The notes: a model not told the origin generated them from the sequence alone. DNA of 64,000 bases from UBA10347 sp905182135 (GCA_963925805.1 CAWUSE010000002.1:186001-250000), one strand, 5' to 3'; shown: positions 53,777-62,748, counted from the first letter of the stretch. Program-made: numbers and translations.

Positions 53777-56700
53777 CTAGACCGCTGCGGCGTCTTCAGA
53801 CAGAAAGGCTTCAGTCACATATTCAGACATGTCCGCGCCCGGGCGCTCGCTGACCACCCGCGAGCTCTGACCACCTTTCATGCTGACGCCGTACAAACAG
53901 TCAGCGGCCTCCATGGTTCGCTTCTGGTGGCTCACAATGATCAGTTGCGCTTCGCTGCGGAACTCGGCGACCAGATCCAGGAAGCGATGCAGGTTCACAT
54001 CGTCGAGTGCAGCCTCGACTTCGTCCATCACATAGAACGGGGATGGACGGCTGCGAAATACGCCAAAGAGGAAAGCAAGCGCCGTCAGGGACCGCTCGCC
54101 GCCACTGAGAAGAGAGAGCTTGCGAACGTTCTTGCCACCGGGACGGGCCTCGACCTCGATACCCGTATTCAAGATGTCGTCAGGGGTGGTCAGTGTGAGT
54201 CTGCCGGTCCCACCAGGAAACAAGGTGCCGAACAGCAGCTCGAAGTTGGCCGCAACATCGGCAAACGCAGACGCGAAGACCTGCACGATCTCTTGATCGA
54301 TCGCTCGAATCACCTTGCCAAGCTCACTTCGGGAAGCCTTGACGTCATCGAGTTGGGCTTGCAAGAACTCGTGTCGTTCGCTGAGCGTCACAAACTCTTC
54401 GAGCGCCAGCGGATTGATTGGCCCCATGATCCGCAGCTCACGCTCAAGCTCGCTAGTGCGGGCGGCCGCAGTCATGCCTTCGGGTAGTGGCGGCGCATCG
54501 GTGCGGATGGCGTCGCCGATCTCAACGTCGAAGTCGCGACGAAGCATCTCGATAGCGCCCTCGAGCCGGACGCTAACTTCGGCTTCCTCGATCTGGCGCG
54601 AAGACTGCCGTTCACGAAGCTCACGTAATGCGGTGTCTGTACCCGACCGATTCCGGCGCGCTGCCTCGAGTCCGACCGCGATCTTGCGAACCTCATCGGT
54701 TTGGCGCTGGCGCTGGGTGCGGAGTGAATCAATCCAAGTGTCGAGCTCGGCTTCGCGACCTGACAGGTTCACTCGCAGGTCGTTGGCGATCGCCAAACGT
54801 GCCTCGGGAGCCTCGTGTGAATGGGCACTATGTCGACCCAGCCGTTGCTCGACGTCGGACAACCGTTCGTTCAAGAACTTCCGGCGGTCACTGATCGCTT
54901 TGGTACGAACCAAGATGTCGTTTCGCATACCGCCAACGAGCTTGTTCTGCTCGTCGAGCATGCCCCGGTCGGTTTGCATCAGCTTGAGTTGTTCGTTCTG
55001 AACTTCTTCGGCGGCTTCGAGCTTGGCGATGTGTGTCGTGAGCGCCACGGTGCGCTCATCGTCGGCGACCAGCCGTTCGTCGATATCGCTGATCCGAGTG
55101 GTGACCGAATCGAACTCGTTCTCGGACTTGCTGTTGTTGCGCTGCAGTGCAGTGAGCTGTTCGCCCGCCCGCATCAGTTCATCATCACACGCATTCAACT
55201 CACCTTGTATTGCCTTCTCTGCAGCAACGACATCCTTGCGCTCGGCGCTGACCCCATCGAGGACCGCCGTATCGGCGACCATTGCCACTTCGGATTTTTC
55301 GGCCTCGATGGTTGCCTCGTCGAGAGCTGCACCGGTGGCAGCGAGCCGCTCTGCGCCCACTCGCCAGCCGTCGGGTGAGAACGAGGCACCGTCCGTCGTG
55401 ACAACATGGACGTCACGATTACTGAGCGCCAACGAAACGGCTTGTTCCCAGTCGCTCACGACATCGATGTGCGCAATCGTTGCGTCGAGCAGGGTATCGA
55501 TATCGCTGCTACGCCCGCGGACATGGTTGCGCAGCGAACGGCTCGACTTTGGCGCACCAACGCGCCCCGTGAGTGGCAGCAAGACGCCACCTGTGTCAGC
55601 TTCGGTTAGTGCCCTTGCGGCTATGCCAGCAACCTCAGCATCACGCACAACCACCGCGTGGGCAGCGTCGCCGATGGCAGCAGCCAGGGCGGCTTCGTAG
55701 CCCTCATCGATCTCGACTAGGCCAAGGAGCGGCCCGAGTACGCCGTCGATGTCATCGAGTAGCTCAGCACCAGAACGAGCGCGGATTTCGTCGAGAGCCA
55801 GGGTCAGCGCATCGACACGCGCTTTCCACGTAGCTCGGGCTTCGCGGCTGGCTTCGAGGGTTGACGCAGCCTGTTCATGACGTTCGGCGACCGCGGCCTT
55901 GTTGGTTTCGGCTTCTTCGAGCCGAGTGACCAGGTCGGCTTCTCGCGCTTCGACCTGCGACAGCTTCTTGCGGATCTCGTCGGCAGCCGGGCCGATAGCG
56001 CCCATGGATGTCTGGAGCTCTTCGCTATTGGCCGAGAGCCGGCTGCGCTCGGCTTCGAGCACCTGACGGTTGCGGATATGAGCCTGAAGCTCACCGCGGA
56101 CTCTGGCAGTCTCATCGGCGACGTTATCGATACCGTCGCCCCAGCTTTGATCAAAGTCTTGGCGCTTGGTATCGAGTTCTGCTTCGGCTTGGTCTACGCG
56201 AGTCACCTCTGCGAGCAATAGCGCCTCGCGCGCATCGACGTCGGCAAGGTCGCGCTGGATCTGCTCGCGGTCTGCTTCGAGCGCTGAGATGACAGCTCCG
56301 TCGACAGTGGCCTGACGATCGCTATCGATGCTGCGAATACGTTCGACCAGCACGGCATCAACACCCCGCAGTCGCTCACGCAACGACTCGCAACGAGATA
56401 GGACATCGCCAATGTCGTCGGCGCCAGCCTCGACTAACTGGGCTTCACCCGTCGCAACCTGCTCGTCGAGCTTGGCCAAGTTGGCCGATAGTTCTTGCTG
56501 GCGGGTACCGAACTTCTTTTGCTCTTCGGTCGAAATTTCTAGACGCGACCGCAAGTCAGCGATCTCGCGTCCGACTAGGTGCACACGCAGCGTCATCAGC
56601 TCACCAATCAGGTCGCCATGGCGGCGCGCTGCGTCAGCCTGGCGTTCGAGCGGCTTGAGTTGACGGCGAACCTCTCGGAGTAAATCCTGCAAGCGGGTGA

Positions 56701-57262
56701 GGTTCACTTCGGTCGACTCGAGGCGACGTTCGCTCTTCTCTTTGCGGCGTCTGTACTTGAGGACGCCTGCGGCTTCTTCGATGATCGAACGCCGATCTTC
56801 GGGGCGGGCGTTAAGCACTGCGTCGATCTGTCCCTGCGAGACGATGACGTGCTGTTGGCGACCAACGCCGCTGTCGCTGAGCAGGTCTTGGATGTCGAGC
56901 AGGCGACAGGGCACGCCATTAATCTCGTATTCACTATCGCCGGTGCGAAATAGACGACGGGTAATCGTTACTTCTTCGAACTCGATCGGCATGAGCCTGG
57001 CGCTGTTGTCGAGAGTGATCGAGACCTCGGCCCGACCAAGCGCCTTCATCTTGGCCGTACCGGCGAAGATCACGTCGTCCATCTTTTGCGAACGCACGGC
57101 ACTAGGGCGTTGAGCACCAAGCACCCACGCTAACGCGTCGACAATATTGGATTTGCCGCTGCCATTCGGTCCAACAACCACGGTGACGCCGGGTTCGAAA
57201 TCAAGGCGCGTCGCTGACGCAAACGACTTAAAACCTTTAATAGAAAGCGTCTTCAGAAACAC
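53777..57262 (-). CDS. smc: Chromosome segregation protein SMC
   Basis: A 1161-residue ATPase of the condensin complex. N-terminal Walker A GPNGSGKSNIVDAL at 33-46. Two coiled-coil arms of about 300 residues each flank a hinge around residues 500-620 (DDIDGVLGPLLGLVEIDEGY and GGVLLPLTGRVG). C-terminal signature LSGGERSLTALAFLFG and Walker B YVMDEVEAALDD. No scpA or scpB in the window. The fpg-like gene lies upstream on the same strand. Confidence 0.96.
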   Translation of the reverse strand: MFLKTLSIKGFKSFASATRLDFEPGVTVVVGPNGSGKSNIVDALAWVLGAQRPSAVRSQKMDDVIFAGTAKMKALGRAEVSITLDNSARLMPIEFEEVTITRRLFRTGDSEYEINGVPCRLLDIQDLLSDSGVGRQQHVIVSQGQIDAVLNARPEDRRSIIEEAAGVLKYRRRKEKSERRLESTEVNLTRLQDLLREVRRQLKPLERQADAARRHGDLIGELMTLRVHLVGREIADLRSRLEISTEEQKKFGTRQQELSANLAKLDEQVATGEAQLVEAGADDIGDVLSRCESLRERLRGVDAVLVERIRSIDSDRQATVDGAVISALEADREQIQRDLADVDAREALLLAEVTRVDQAEAELDTKRQDFDQSWGDGIDNVADETARVRGELQAHIRNRQVLEAERSRLSANSEELQTSMGAIGPAADEIRKKLSQVEAREADLVTRLEEAETNKAAVAERHEQAASTLEASREARATWKARVDALTLALDEIRARSGAELLDDIDGVLGPLLGLVEIDEGYEAALAAAIGDAAHAVVVRDAEVAGIAARALTEADTGGVLLPLTGRVGAPKSSRSLRNHVRGRSSDIDTLLDATIAHIDVVSDWEQAVSLALSNRDVHVVTTDGASFSPDGWRVGAERLAATGAALDEATIEAEKSEVAMVADTAVLDGVSAERKDVVAAEKAIQGELNACDDELMRAGEQLTALQRNNSKSENEFDSVTTRISDIDERLVADDERTVALTTHIAKLEAAEEVQNEQLKLMQTDRGMLDEQNKLVGGMRNDILVRTKAISDRRKFLNERLSDVEQRLGRHSAHSHEAPEARLAIANDLRVNLSGREAELDTWIDSLRTQRQRQTDEVRKIAVGLEAARRNRSGTDTALRELRERQSSRQIEEAEVSVRLEGAIEMLRRDFDVEIGDAIRTDAPPLPEGMTAAARTSELERELRIMGPINPLALEEFVTLSERHEFLQAQLDDVKASRSELGKVIRAIDQEIVQVFASAFADVAANFELLFGTLFPGGTGRLTLTTPDDILNTGIEVEARPGGKNVRKLSLLSGGERSLTALAFLFGVFRSRPSPFYVMDEVEAALDDVNLHRFLDLVAEFRSEAQLIIVSHQKRTMEAADCLYGVSMKGGQSSRVVSERPGADMSEYVTEAFLSEDAAAV

Positions 57263-57426
57263 AACAGAGTGACCTTAACGAGCTTGCGAACCATGGCCGC
57301 GGCAAGGCAGAGACTTATTCACAAATCCAAGGAACAGGAACTAGCAACAATGCCCCCACTAACAACAAGGGCAGGCCAAGGGGTGCAAGGCGAAGGCAGC
57401 GAAACACCCCGCCGAGGATCGCCGAA

Positions 57427-58266
57427 TCAGACCTGGGACTGATCGCAGTAGTACGTCCAGCGTCCAGCGAACTTGCTGCGAACCAAAGGTTGACGTGATC
57501 GGGGGCTAAGTTCGCCGTGCTTACCGAATACCTGCAGGTGATCCTGGAAGTTGCCAGCGTTGCCCGCAGGGTCAACGAATGGGGCAGCATCGATAGTTGT
57601 ACCGCGGTACTTCACCGCATCGTTTAAGACGCTAACAACGGAACGGAAGAACCGGCGAACCTCTTGAGTGTTCAACGATGAGCCAGTGCGGTCATACCGC
57701 AGGCTGGCCTCGAACAGGATTTCGTCGCTATAGATATCGCCGAGTCCGACGATCACGGTGTCGTCGCACAGAATGGTCTTAAGCCTGCCATCGAGGCGCA
57801 ATATTTTGCGACCGAAGTCGGTCCATGCCATTGGCCTGGCCAGTGGATCCATGCCCATCTCATCAATCTCGGGCACCGTGTCAACGAGAGGTTGGTCTGC
57901 AGGCACGAGGAAGACTTCGAGCGTGTTCTTGGGGTCGATGAGACGTAGCTGACCGGTTTGGGTAAACCCGATCGTAAGCACGGTGTCGTCTTCGACCTTG
58001 TCCTTATTTGCGTTGCGGCGCACCGATGTGGTCGGCGACAGTGCGAGTACCAAGCGGTCCTCGGAGTCTAACGAAAACACCAAATGCGTGCCTAGGCGCT
58101 CGAGCGCGGTGATCTTCACACCGATCAGCGAATCGGTAAACGTGGTTCGATTGCCAGATCGCTTGACGACCTTGGCGACCGACACGTCGACACTCTTGAT
58201 CCTCTTGCCCACGAGATCGCGGTCAAGGTCTCGTCGAACGATTTCGGATTCAGGTAGGAAGATCAC
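57427..58266 (-). CDS. Formamidopyrimidine-DNA glycosylase-like protein lacking catalytic and zinc residues
   Basis: A 279-residue Fpg/Nei-fold protein. The start is GTG 58266, giving (M)IFLPESEIVRRDLDRDLVG, which aligns with MPELPEVETVRRGL. The catalytic N-terminal Pro and next Glu are replaced by Ile and Phe. The H2TH motif (VGLGDIYSDEILFEASLRY) is present. In the C-terminal zinc finger, SPRS (S254, S257) replaces CPxC and C274 is followed by S277, so three of four cysteines are lost. It cannot be a normal glycosylase/lyase. It occupies the conserved rnc-fpg-smc slot, so it is probably a repurposed DNA-binding protein; that is inference. Confidence 0.83.
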   Translation of the reverse strand: MIFLPESEIVRRDLDRDLVGKRIKSVDVSVAKVVKRSGNRTTFTDSLIGVKITALERLGTHLVFSLDSEDRLVLALSPTTSVRRNANKDKVEDDTVLTIGFTQTGQLRLIDPKNTLEVFLVPADQPLVDTVPEIDEMGMDPLARPMAWTDFGRKILRLDGRLKTILCDDTVIVGLGDIYSDEILFEASLRYDRTGSSLNTQEVRRFFRSVVSVLNDAVKYRGTTIDAAPFVDPAGNAGNFQDHLQVFGKHGELSPRSRQPLVRSKFAGRWTYYCDQSQV

Positions 58267-58306
58267 GATTGGGGCCTTTGTGATGGTCGGTTGGTTCGTG
58301 TGGCTA

Positions 58307-59044
58307 TCACAGCGCGCACGTCACGTTTTCATTGGCAGCCTTGGCCAGCGCAGCTTTCTTGAGAGCGTCGACGGCTTGGCCAGCGGCGGCCTGTTCGGCT
58401 TCCTTCTTTGTGGTACCGGTTCCGGTACCTAAGACATCTTCACCAACGCTCACCTGAGCGTCAAATACTCGAGCATGGTCAGGGCCGGTGGCAGCGACGT
58501 CGTAAAAAGGTGCAATCTCGAATGTCGCTACTGCGAGTTCTTGAAGCGGAGTCTTGTGGTCGAACCCACCGGGACCGTGACGAACAGCGGCGGCTACATG
58601 GTCGTCCCAGAGGCGAAGGACGAGGGCCTGGGCGGCATCTATGCCGCCATCGAGGTAGACGGCGCCAATAATGGCTTCGAGCCCATCGGCCAGAATCGAC
58701 TGTTTGTCGGAACCGCCTGTAGCACGTTCACCTTTACCGAGCCGAAGTGCGTCGCCTAGACGTATTTCACGAGCGATTTCGGCGAGCGTGACAGAATTAA
58801 CGACGCCAGCGCGAAGCTTGGAGAGTTGGCCCTCGGGAAGCTCCGGGTAATGCACAAAAATTTTCTCGGCGATAGCCAAGCCAAGAACGGCGTCGCCGAG
58901 AAACTCGAGGCGCTCGTTTGACTCAACATGCCCGTTCTCGGCGCACCAAGAACGGTGCGATACCGCCAACTTCAACAGCTCGGGGTCAACGAATTCATAG
59001 CCGATCGCTGCCGGCAGAACGCTGAGGCCGCTGTCAGAAGTCAG
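58307..59044 (-). CDS. rnc: Ribonuclease III
   Basis: A double-stranded RNA endonuclease acting in rRNA processing. Motif ERLEFLGDAVLGLAIAE, then LADGLEAIIGAVYLDGG (catalytic acidic residues), and a C-terminal dsRNA-binding domain with GTGTTKKEAEQAAAGQAVDA. The conserved helix IGYEFVDPELLKLAVSHRS runs upstream of the first TTG (58975). The only start candidates before it are CTG codons; the CTG at 59044 overlaps the acpP stop (CTGA) and would give 245 residues, normal length. If translation began at TTG 58975 the first helix would be missing. Confidence 0.88.
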   Translation of the reverse strand: MTSDSGLSVLPAAIGYEFVDPELLKLAVSHRSWCAENGHVESNERLEFLGDAVLGLAIAEKIFVHYPELPEGQLSKLRAGVVNSVTLAEIAREIRLGDALRLGKGERATGGSDKQSILADGLEAIIGAVYLDGGIDAAQALVLRLWDDHVAAAVRHGPGGFDHKTPLQELAVATFEIAPFYDVAATGPDHARVFDAQVSVGEDVLGTGTGTTKKEAEQAAAGQAVDALKKAALAKAANENVTCAL

Positions 59045-59334
59045 CTGTTTGCCCTGCGGTCGATGTAGTCGATGGCGTCACGGACGGTGCGAAGATCTTC
59101 AAGGTCTTCGTCATCAATACGGAAGCCAACGGTTCGCTCGCTGAGTTCTTCTTCGATTGCCTCAACGAGTTCGATCAAGGCCAATGAGTCAGCTTCGAGG
59201 TCGTCGCTGAAGCTGTCGCCTTCGTTAATCGCAGACGGCTCAATTTCAAGGATTTCAGCAAGACGCTCTCGCACCAGGGTCACAATTTCTGAACGATCCA
59301 TGGGACTCGAATTCATTAGGGTCTCGGCGGGCAT
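59041..59334 (-). CDS. acpP: Acyl carrier protein
   Basis: A 97-residue ACP of fatty acid synthesis. The phosphopantetheine serine is S50 in EADSLALIELVEAIEEEL. SEIVTLVRERLAEILEIEPS is the first helix. GGAGG six bases before the ATG at 59334 supports this start; M12 is possible. plsX is usually directly upstream; here it is 3.6 kb away. Confidence 0.94.
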   Translation of the reverse strand: MPAETLMNSSPMDRSEIVTLVRERLAEILEIEPSAINEGDSFSDDLEADSLALIELVEAIEEELSERTVGFRIDDEDLEDLRTVRDAIDYIDRRANS

Positions 59335-59514
59335 GGCACCCCTCCTCTAGCTACTCCGATGGGCACCGGAGCCGCCAGAGTATAGCCAAGATTGCCCGAA
59401 AAAGTGCATGTTCTGCTGGGCCTGACCGCAAGCGGTAGGTTACACCCAACGGGCGCCCAGACTTACCCAGATAGCTCCCCGATTGCACAAAACGCTCGCG
59501 AAAGGCACCATACG
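59335..59514. other. Divergent region between acpP and ArsC-family gene
   Basis: 180 bases between oppositely oriented genes. It holds a candidate acpP promoter and must contain the promoter of the ArsC-family gene, for which I see no clear box. Confidence 0.4.
59379..59407 (-). promoter_or_regulatory. Candidate acpP promoter
   Basis: On the minus strand a TATACT box (59384-59379) is preceded at 18 bases by TGCACT, a weak -35. Transcription would start about 38 bases before the acpP ATG. Only the -10 box is convincing. Confidence 0.4.
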
Positions 59515-59877
59515 GTGGCAAAAGTAACCATTTATCACAACCCTCATTGAGGTTCCTCAAAGAATGCCTTGGCGGTCGCCGAGGACCTAGGAATCGACCA
59601 TGAGGTCGTCTTGTACATGAAAGAACCACCTGACGAAGCCATGCTGAAGAAGATCGTGGCTGGTCTGGAAGATCCAGTCGAGGACCTGGTTCGCAAAGAT
59701 TCAAAATTCAAAAAGCTTGAACTTAACCCCGACGACTATGTCGACAACCCCGATGCTGTCGTTGCATTGCTGGTCCGACACAAGGCGCTATTACAACGCC
59801 CGGTTGTCGTGCACGGTAAGAAAGCCATGATCGGTCGCCCCAAGGACCGTATCGGCCCGTTCATCCAAGGAAAATAG
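59515..59877 (+). CDS. ArsC-family thioredoxin-fold protein with UGA (probable selenocysteine) at the catalytic position
   Basis: A 120-residue frame read from GTG 59515 with one in-frame TGA at 59548-59550 (codon 12) and a TAG at 59875. The product VAKVTIYHNPH-U-GSSKNAL matches the ArsC N-terminus, where the catalytic cysteine normally sits exactly at position 12. R60, R95 and R108 match R60, R94 and R107 of the R773 plasmid arsenate reductase. Truncated translation from the TTG at 59569 would lack beta strand 1 and the active site, so readthrough is the sensible interpretation. A 7-bp hairpin with GGUC loop lies 23 bases after the UGA. AAAGG precedes the GTG by nine bases. Arsenate reduction is the family role; other thiol chemistry is possible. 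Confidence 0.85.
59548..59584 (+). promoter_or_regulatory. UGA codon and bacterial SECIS-like hairpin
   Basis: After the TGA at 59548-59550, 16 bases lead to a stem CCTTGGC (59567-59573), loop GGTC (59574-59577) and GCCGAGG (59578-59584): seven pairs with one G-U. The apical loop begins 23 bases after the UGA and carries GGU, as in the fdhF SECIS of E. coli, whose loop is also GGUC. It therefore fits the bacterial SECIS pattern needed for SelB-dependent decoding. Confidence 0.8.
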
Positions 59878-59982
59878 CTAGAACACAGATCGCTGGACCC
59901 TGCGTGGTGGCCAGATTCGCTGTCGGGTGGAAATAGCGAAGACTGCTATCCTGTCGCACATGCCCAGGAGACACACCACAAC

Positions 59983-60690
59983 ATGACAAGCCTGCAAACA
60001 CGAACCCCTGCCGTAAACCTGCCTGAACAAGACCGAGCGGCATTCGTCATCCGCGTGTATCAACACGTTCTGGCTGCTGTCGTAGCATTCGTCGCTATTG
60101 AAGCGTTGTTCTTCATGACCGGCGTTGCCGAAAGCATCTATGACATGACCTGGGGAAGCGGTGGCGGCGGCCGTTGGCTCCTCATGCTCGGCGTCTTCAT
60201 GGTCGGCCAATGGTTTGTGAACCAAGCCGTTTCAGATCTCGACAACCCAGCCCGGCAATACGCCGGTCTTTTTGGTAGCGCTGCGATCTATGCGGTGATC
60301 TTTGCTCCGTTTCTCTGGTACGTCTACAACGTAAAGAACAGCAGCAGCACGGTTGCCTCAGCCGCAATCGTCACTGCAATTGGCTTCGCTCTATTGAGCT
60401 TCGTAGCCTTCACCACTCGCAAAGACCTCTCGTTCATGCGGCCACTCGTCATGTGGGGCTTTGGTGGTGCGATGCTCATGATCGTTGCTTCGGTCCTGTT
60501 TGGTTGGAACCTAGGCACCTGGTTCTCGGTTGCGATGGTCGGCCTATCGGGCGCCGCAATCCTCTACCAAACACAGAACATCATCCGTAACTTCCCTGCA
60601 AACGCCCACGTGGCGGCAGCAGTCCAACTCTTCGGTTCGGTCATGACCATGTTTTGGTACATCTTGCGGATCTTCGCCTCACGCGACTAA
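59983..60690 (+). CDS. Bax inhibitor-1 (YccA/BI-1) family membrane protein
   Basis: A 235-residue protein with seven membrane helices, typical of the BI-1/YccA family. The N-terminus is FVIRVYQHVLAAVVAFVAIE, further helices include YAGLFGSAAIYAVIFAPFLW and IVTAIGFALLSFVAFTTRKD, and the C-terminal ILYQTQNIIRNFP. YccA in E. coli binds FtsH; BI-1 relatives leak calcium. AGGAGA precedes the ATG. It follows the ArsC-family gene on the same strand by 105 bases. Confidence 0.9.
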   Translation: MTSLQTRTPAVNLPEQDRAAFVIRVYQHVLAAVVAFVAIEALFFMTGVAESIYDMTWGSGGGGRWLLMLGVFMVGQWFVNQAVSDLDNPARQYAGLFGSAAIYAVIFAPFLWYVYNVKNSSSTVASAAIVTAIGFALLSFVAFTTRKDLSFMRPLVMWGFGGAMLMIVASVLFGWNLGTWFSVAMVGLSGAAILYQTQNIIRNFPANAHVAAAVQLFGSVMTMFWYILRIFASRD

Positions 60691-60718
60691 CACAAACAAA
60701 CAACAAGTCCTTTTGACT

Positions 60719-60746
60719 CGATCCCGGCACTTCCATGCCGGGATCG
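60719..60746 (+). terminator. Terminator after the BI-1 gene
   Basis: An 11-bp perfect stem CGATCCCGGCA/TGCCGGGATCG with six-base loop CTTCCA, 28 bases past the stop, followed by TTCGTTTGG. Confidence 0.8.
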
Positions 60747-60762
60747 TTCGTTTGGCATCAAA

Positions 60763-61092
60763 GTGCCCCGACTCAGAGACCTGGTCGCCATCGACCAGGT
60801 TCGGTGGCAGCATTCATGGTGTGGTCCCGATGCTCTCGATTTAGGCCCCGAACGGTTCGTCTTCGACGAAGCCATTTGTGAAGTCATCCTGTGTTTCGCT
60901 CCTGAACCGAGGTTCTGGAACTTTTGGGACAGAACCGTTACCGAGCGAACCGTTGACTGCGGACGAAACTCCACCGATGACATTGCCGATCTACTCATTA
61001 CCTCAGGCCAAGGCGACCTTCAAGCCGAAGAAGAATCGCTCACCACACGCTGCTGCAAAGACGGGATCTGGCCGGGTCAAACAATTCTGTAG
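60763..61092 (+). CDS. Hypothetical protein
   Basis: A 109-codon frame from GTG 60763 (VPRLRDLVAIDQVRWQHSWC) with codon choice like its neighbours and regular acidic/hydrophobic alternation (DLGPERFVFDEAICEVILCF). I recognise no family. It begins 16 bases after the BI-1 terminator, without a clear ribosome binding site, and a competing minus-strand frame overlaps it, so it may be a remnant. Confidence 0.35.
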   Translation: MPRLRDLVAIDQVRWQHSWCGPDALDLGPERFVFDEAICEVILCFAPEPRFWNFWDRTVTERTVDCGRNSTDDIADLLITSGQGDLQAEEESLTTRCCKDGIWPGQTIL

Positions 61093-61268
61093 GCGCCGCT
61101 GCATGACGACCCTCCACAGTAAGCATCGCTCGACCGAGGGCCAAAACCATGAAAGCCAGATGCAGCCGATGCCCGGCCTTCAGCTCCAGGGTCGCCCGTT
61201 TTCGGGCCGTACGTCTCGAAATATACGGTCTAGCGCTGAGAGATCTGGCCGATCTCGCTGGCAACCGA

Positions 61269-62171
61269 TTAACGCAATGCCGCAATACGCTTTTCGAGCG
61301 GCGGGTGAGACATCAAGAACTTACCAAGACCAGTGGGCACGCCGGGCTTGATGCCAAACGCTGAAACCTCGTCGGGTAATGGTTGCCCAGGATGCTGACG
61401 TTGCAGCGCCTCGAGCGCTCCGATCATTTTGGGAGCCCCTGACAACGCTGCGGCACCAGCGTCAGCCTTGTACTCACGACGACGGCTGAACCACATGACG
61501 ATCATGGATGCGAAGAAACCCAAGACAACCTGCAACACCATGTAGAGGATGAAGTACGCACCACGCCCACCACGACCCATCGCGCTCGTGATAGCCGACG
61601 CGAGAACGCGTGCAATCAGGATCACGACGGTGTTGAGCACGCCTTGAATGAGCGTCATGGTGACCATGTCACCATTCGCAACGTGCGAAATCTCATGAGC
61701 CAGCACCGCCTCGGCCTCATCGGCGCTCATGTTCCTTAGCAAACCAACGCTGACCGCGACGAGAGCATCATTTCGTTTCGCTCCAGTGGCGAACGCGTTG
61801 ACATCGTCAGATGGATAAATCGCCACGTCCGGCATAGCGATGCCAGCCGCAGCGGCTTGGCGCCCAACCGTGTCCAAGAGCCACTTCTCAACGTCGTTCT
61901 GCGGGGCAGTAATCACTTGCGCGCCGGTACTGCGCAACGCAATCTTCTTCGACATCGCAAGAGAGAAGAACGCTCCGCCGAAACCAAAGATCGCAGAGAA
62001 GATTGTGATGGCGATGATACTCGACGGCTCGAGGCCAAACAGTGCGGCTACACCGGTGAACAGAGCGATTGCCGCAATATTGGTTCCGATAAGCAAGCCC
62101 ATACGCATGCCGAAGCCACTGCCGGGCTTCTTTCCCTGCGGCTTCATCTCGTTGAGGTCGGAAATATCCAT
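61269..62171 (-). CDS. htpX: HtpX-type membrane zinc metalloprotease (M48)
   Basis: A 300-residue protease. Two N-terminal helices (about 22-46 and 50-74) precede the zinc motif HEISH (H159, E160, H163). Two more helices follow, then RRREYKADAGAAAL supplying the glutamate ligand, and the C-terminal FLMSHPPLEKRIAALR. HtpX removes misfolded membrane proteins with FtsH, so its neighbour BI-1 (FtsH-interacting in E. coli) may be related in function. About 180 bases of empty sequence precede the terminator of the neighbouring gene. Confidence 0.93.
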   Translation of the reverse strand: MDISDLNEMKPQGKKPGSGFGMRMGLLIGTNIAAIALFTGVAALFGLEPSSIIAITIFSAIFGFGGAFFSLAMSKKIALRSTGAQVITAPQNDVEKWLLDTVGRQAAAAGIAMPDVAIYPSDDVNAFATGAKRNDALVAVSVGLLRNMSADEAEAVLAHEISHVANGDMVTMTLIQGVLNTVVILIARVLASAITSAMGRGGRGAYFILYMVLQVVLGFFASMIVMWFSRRREYKADAGAAALSGAPKMIGALEALQRQHPGQPLPDEVSAFGIKPGVPTGLGKFLMSHPPLEKRIAALR

Positions 62172-62369
62172 ATGTCACGGGCCCTTTTCTGAACATGATG
62201 TGGCTGCCCAAGACAAAGACGGCAGACCTCAAATTCTATCTTCTTTCGCTATTCCCGCTCTGTCGTTACCTCTACCTAAAACTGACGAAGACCAACTTTG
62301 GCCGAGGAGCTCAATGACACAGTCGGCCATGGCGGTGCGGCCCGATCTTCGGGCGATGCTATTGGAGAC

Positions 62370-62640
62370 CACCACCTGGCCTGCACCAGCAGGTGGTCCA
62401 TCAGCACTCTCGTTGGTTTACATCTCGGCGGACTCTGCACCATCGCCAACGAACTCCCGGGCGAGGTCACCGTCACGACCCGAGCGACTACTCATGATTG
62501 GGCTGCACCCACCAATGAGGTTCTCATAGACCACGGGCATCTCGCAGTCAACAACAGAACCCGTAACGGTCACCTTCGATCCAGAGGGCCACGACACCCA
62601 GGTCATCGTGACTCACTCTGAAATGCCCAGCCAGGAATAG
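62370..62640 (+). pseudogene. Decayed AHSA1/SRPBCC-like gene
   Basis: Plus-strand fragments of an AHSA1-type protein appear in two frames: VGLHLGGLCTIANELPGEVT (frame of 62298), then a shift to IGLHPPMRFS-stop-TTGISQ and VTVTFDPEGHDTQVIVTHSE ending at TAG 62638. The in-frame TAG at 62527-62529 stands where a tyrosine is common in the RFSYT motif. One frameshift and one nonsense change together imply a dead gene. Its N-terminal part is not recognisable. Confidence 0.45.
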
Positions 62641-62748
62641 CCCAGCGCACCTACGACCCCATCGAGGCGCGATTCCAACGCACAACATGCCTGCGGCGCA
62701 ACTGGGACCCAAACCGAACCGGGTGGCTGGCGCTTGGTGTAAATCGAA

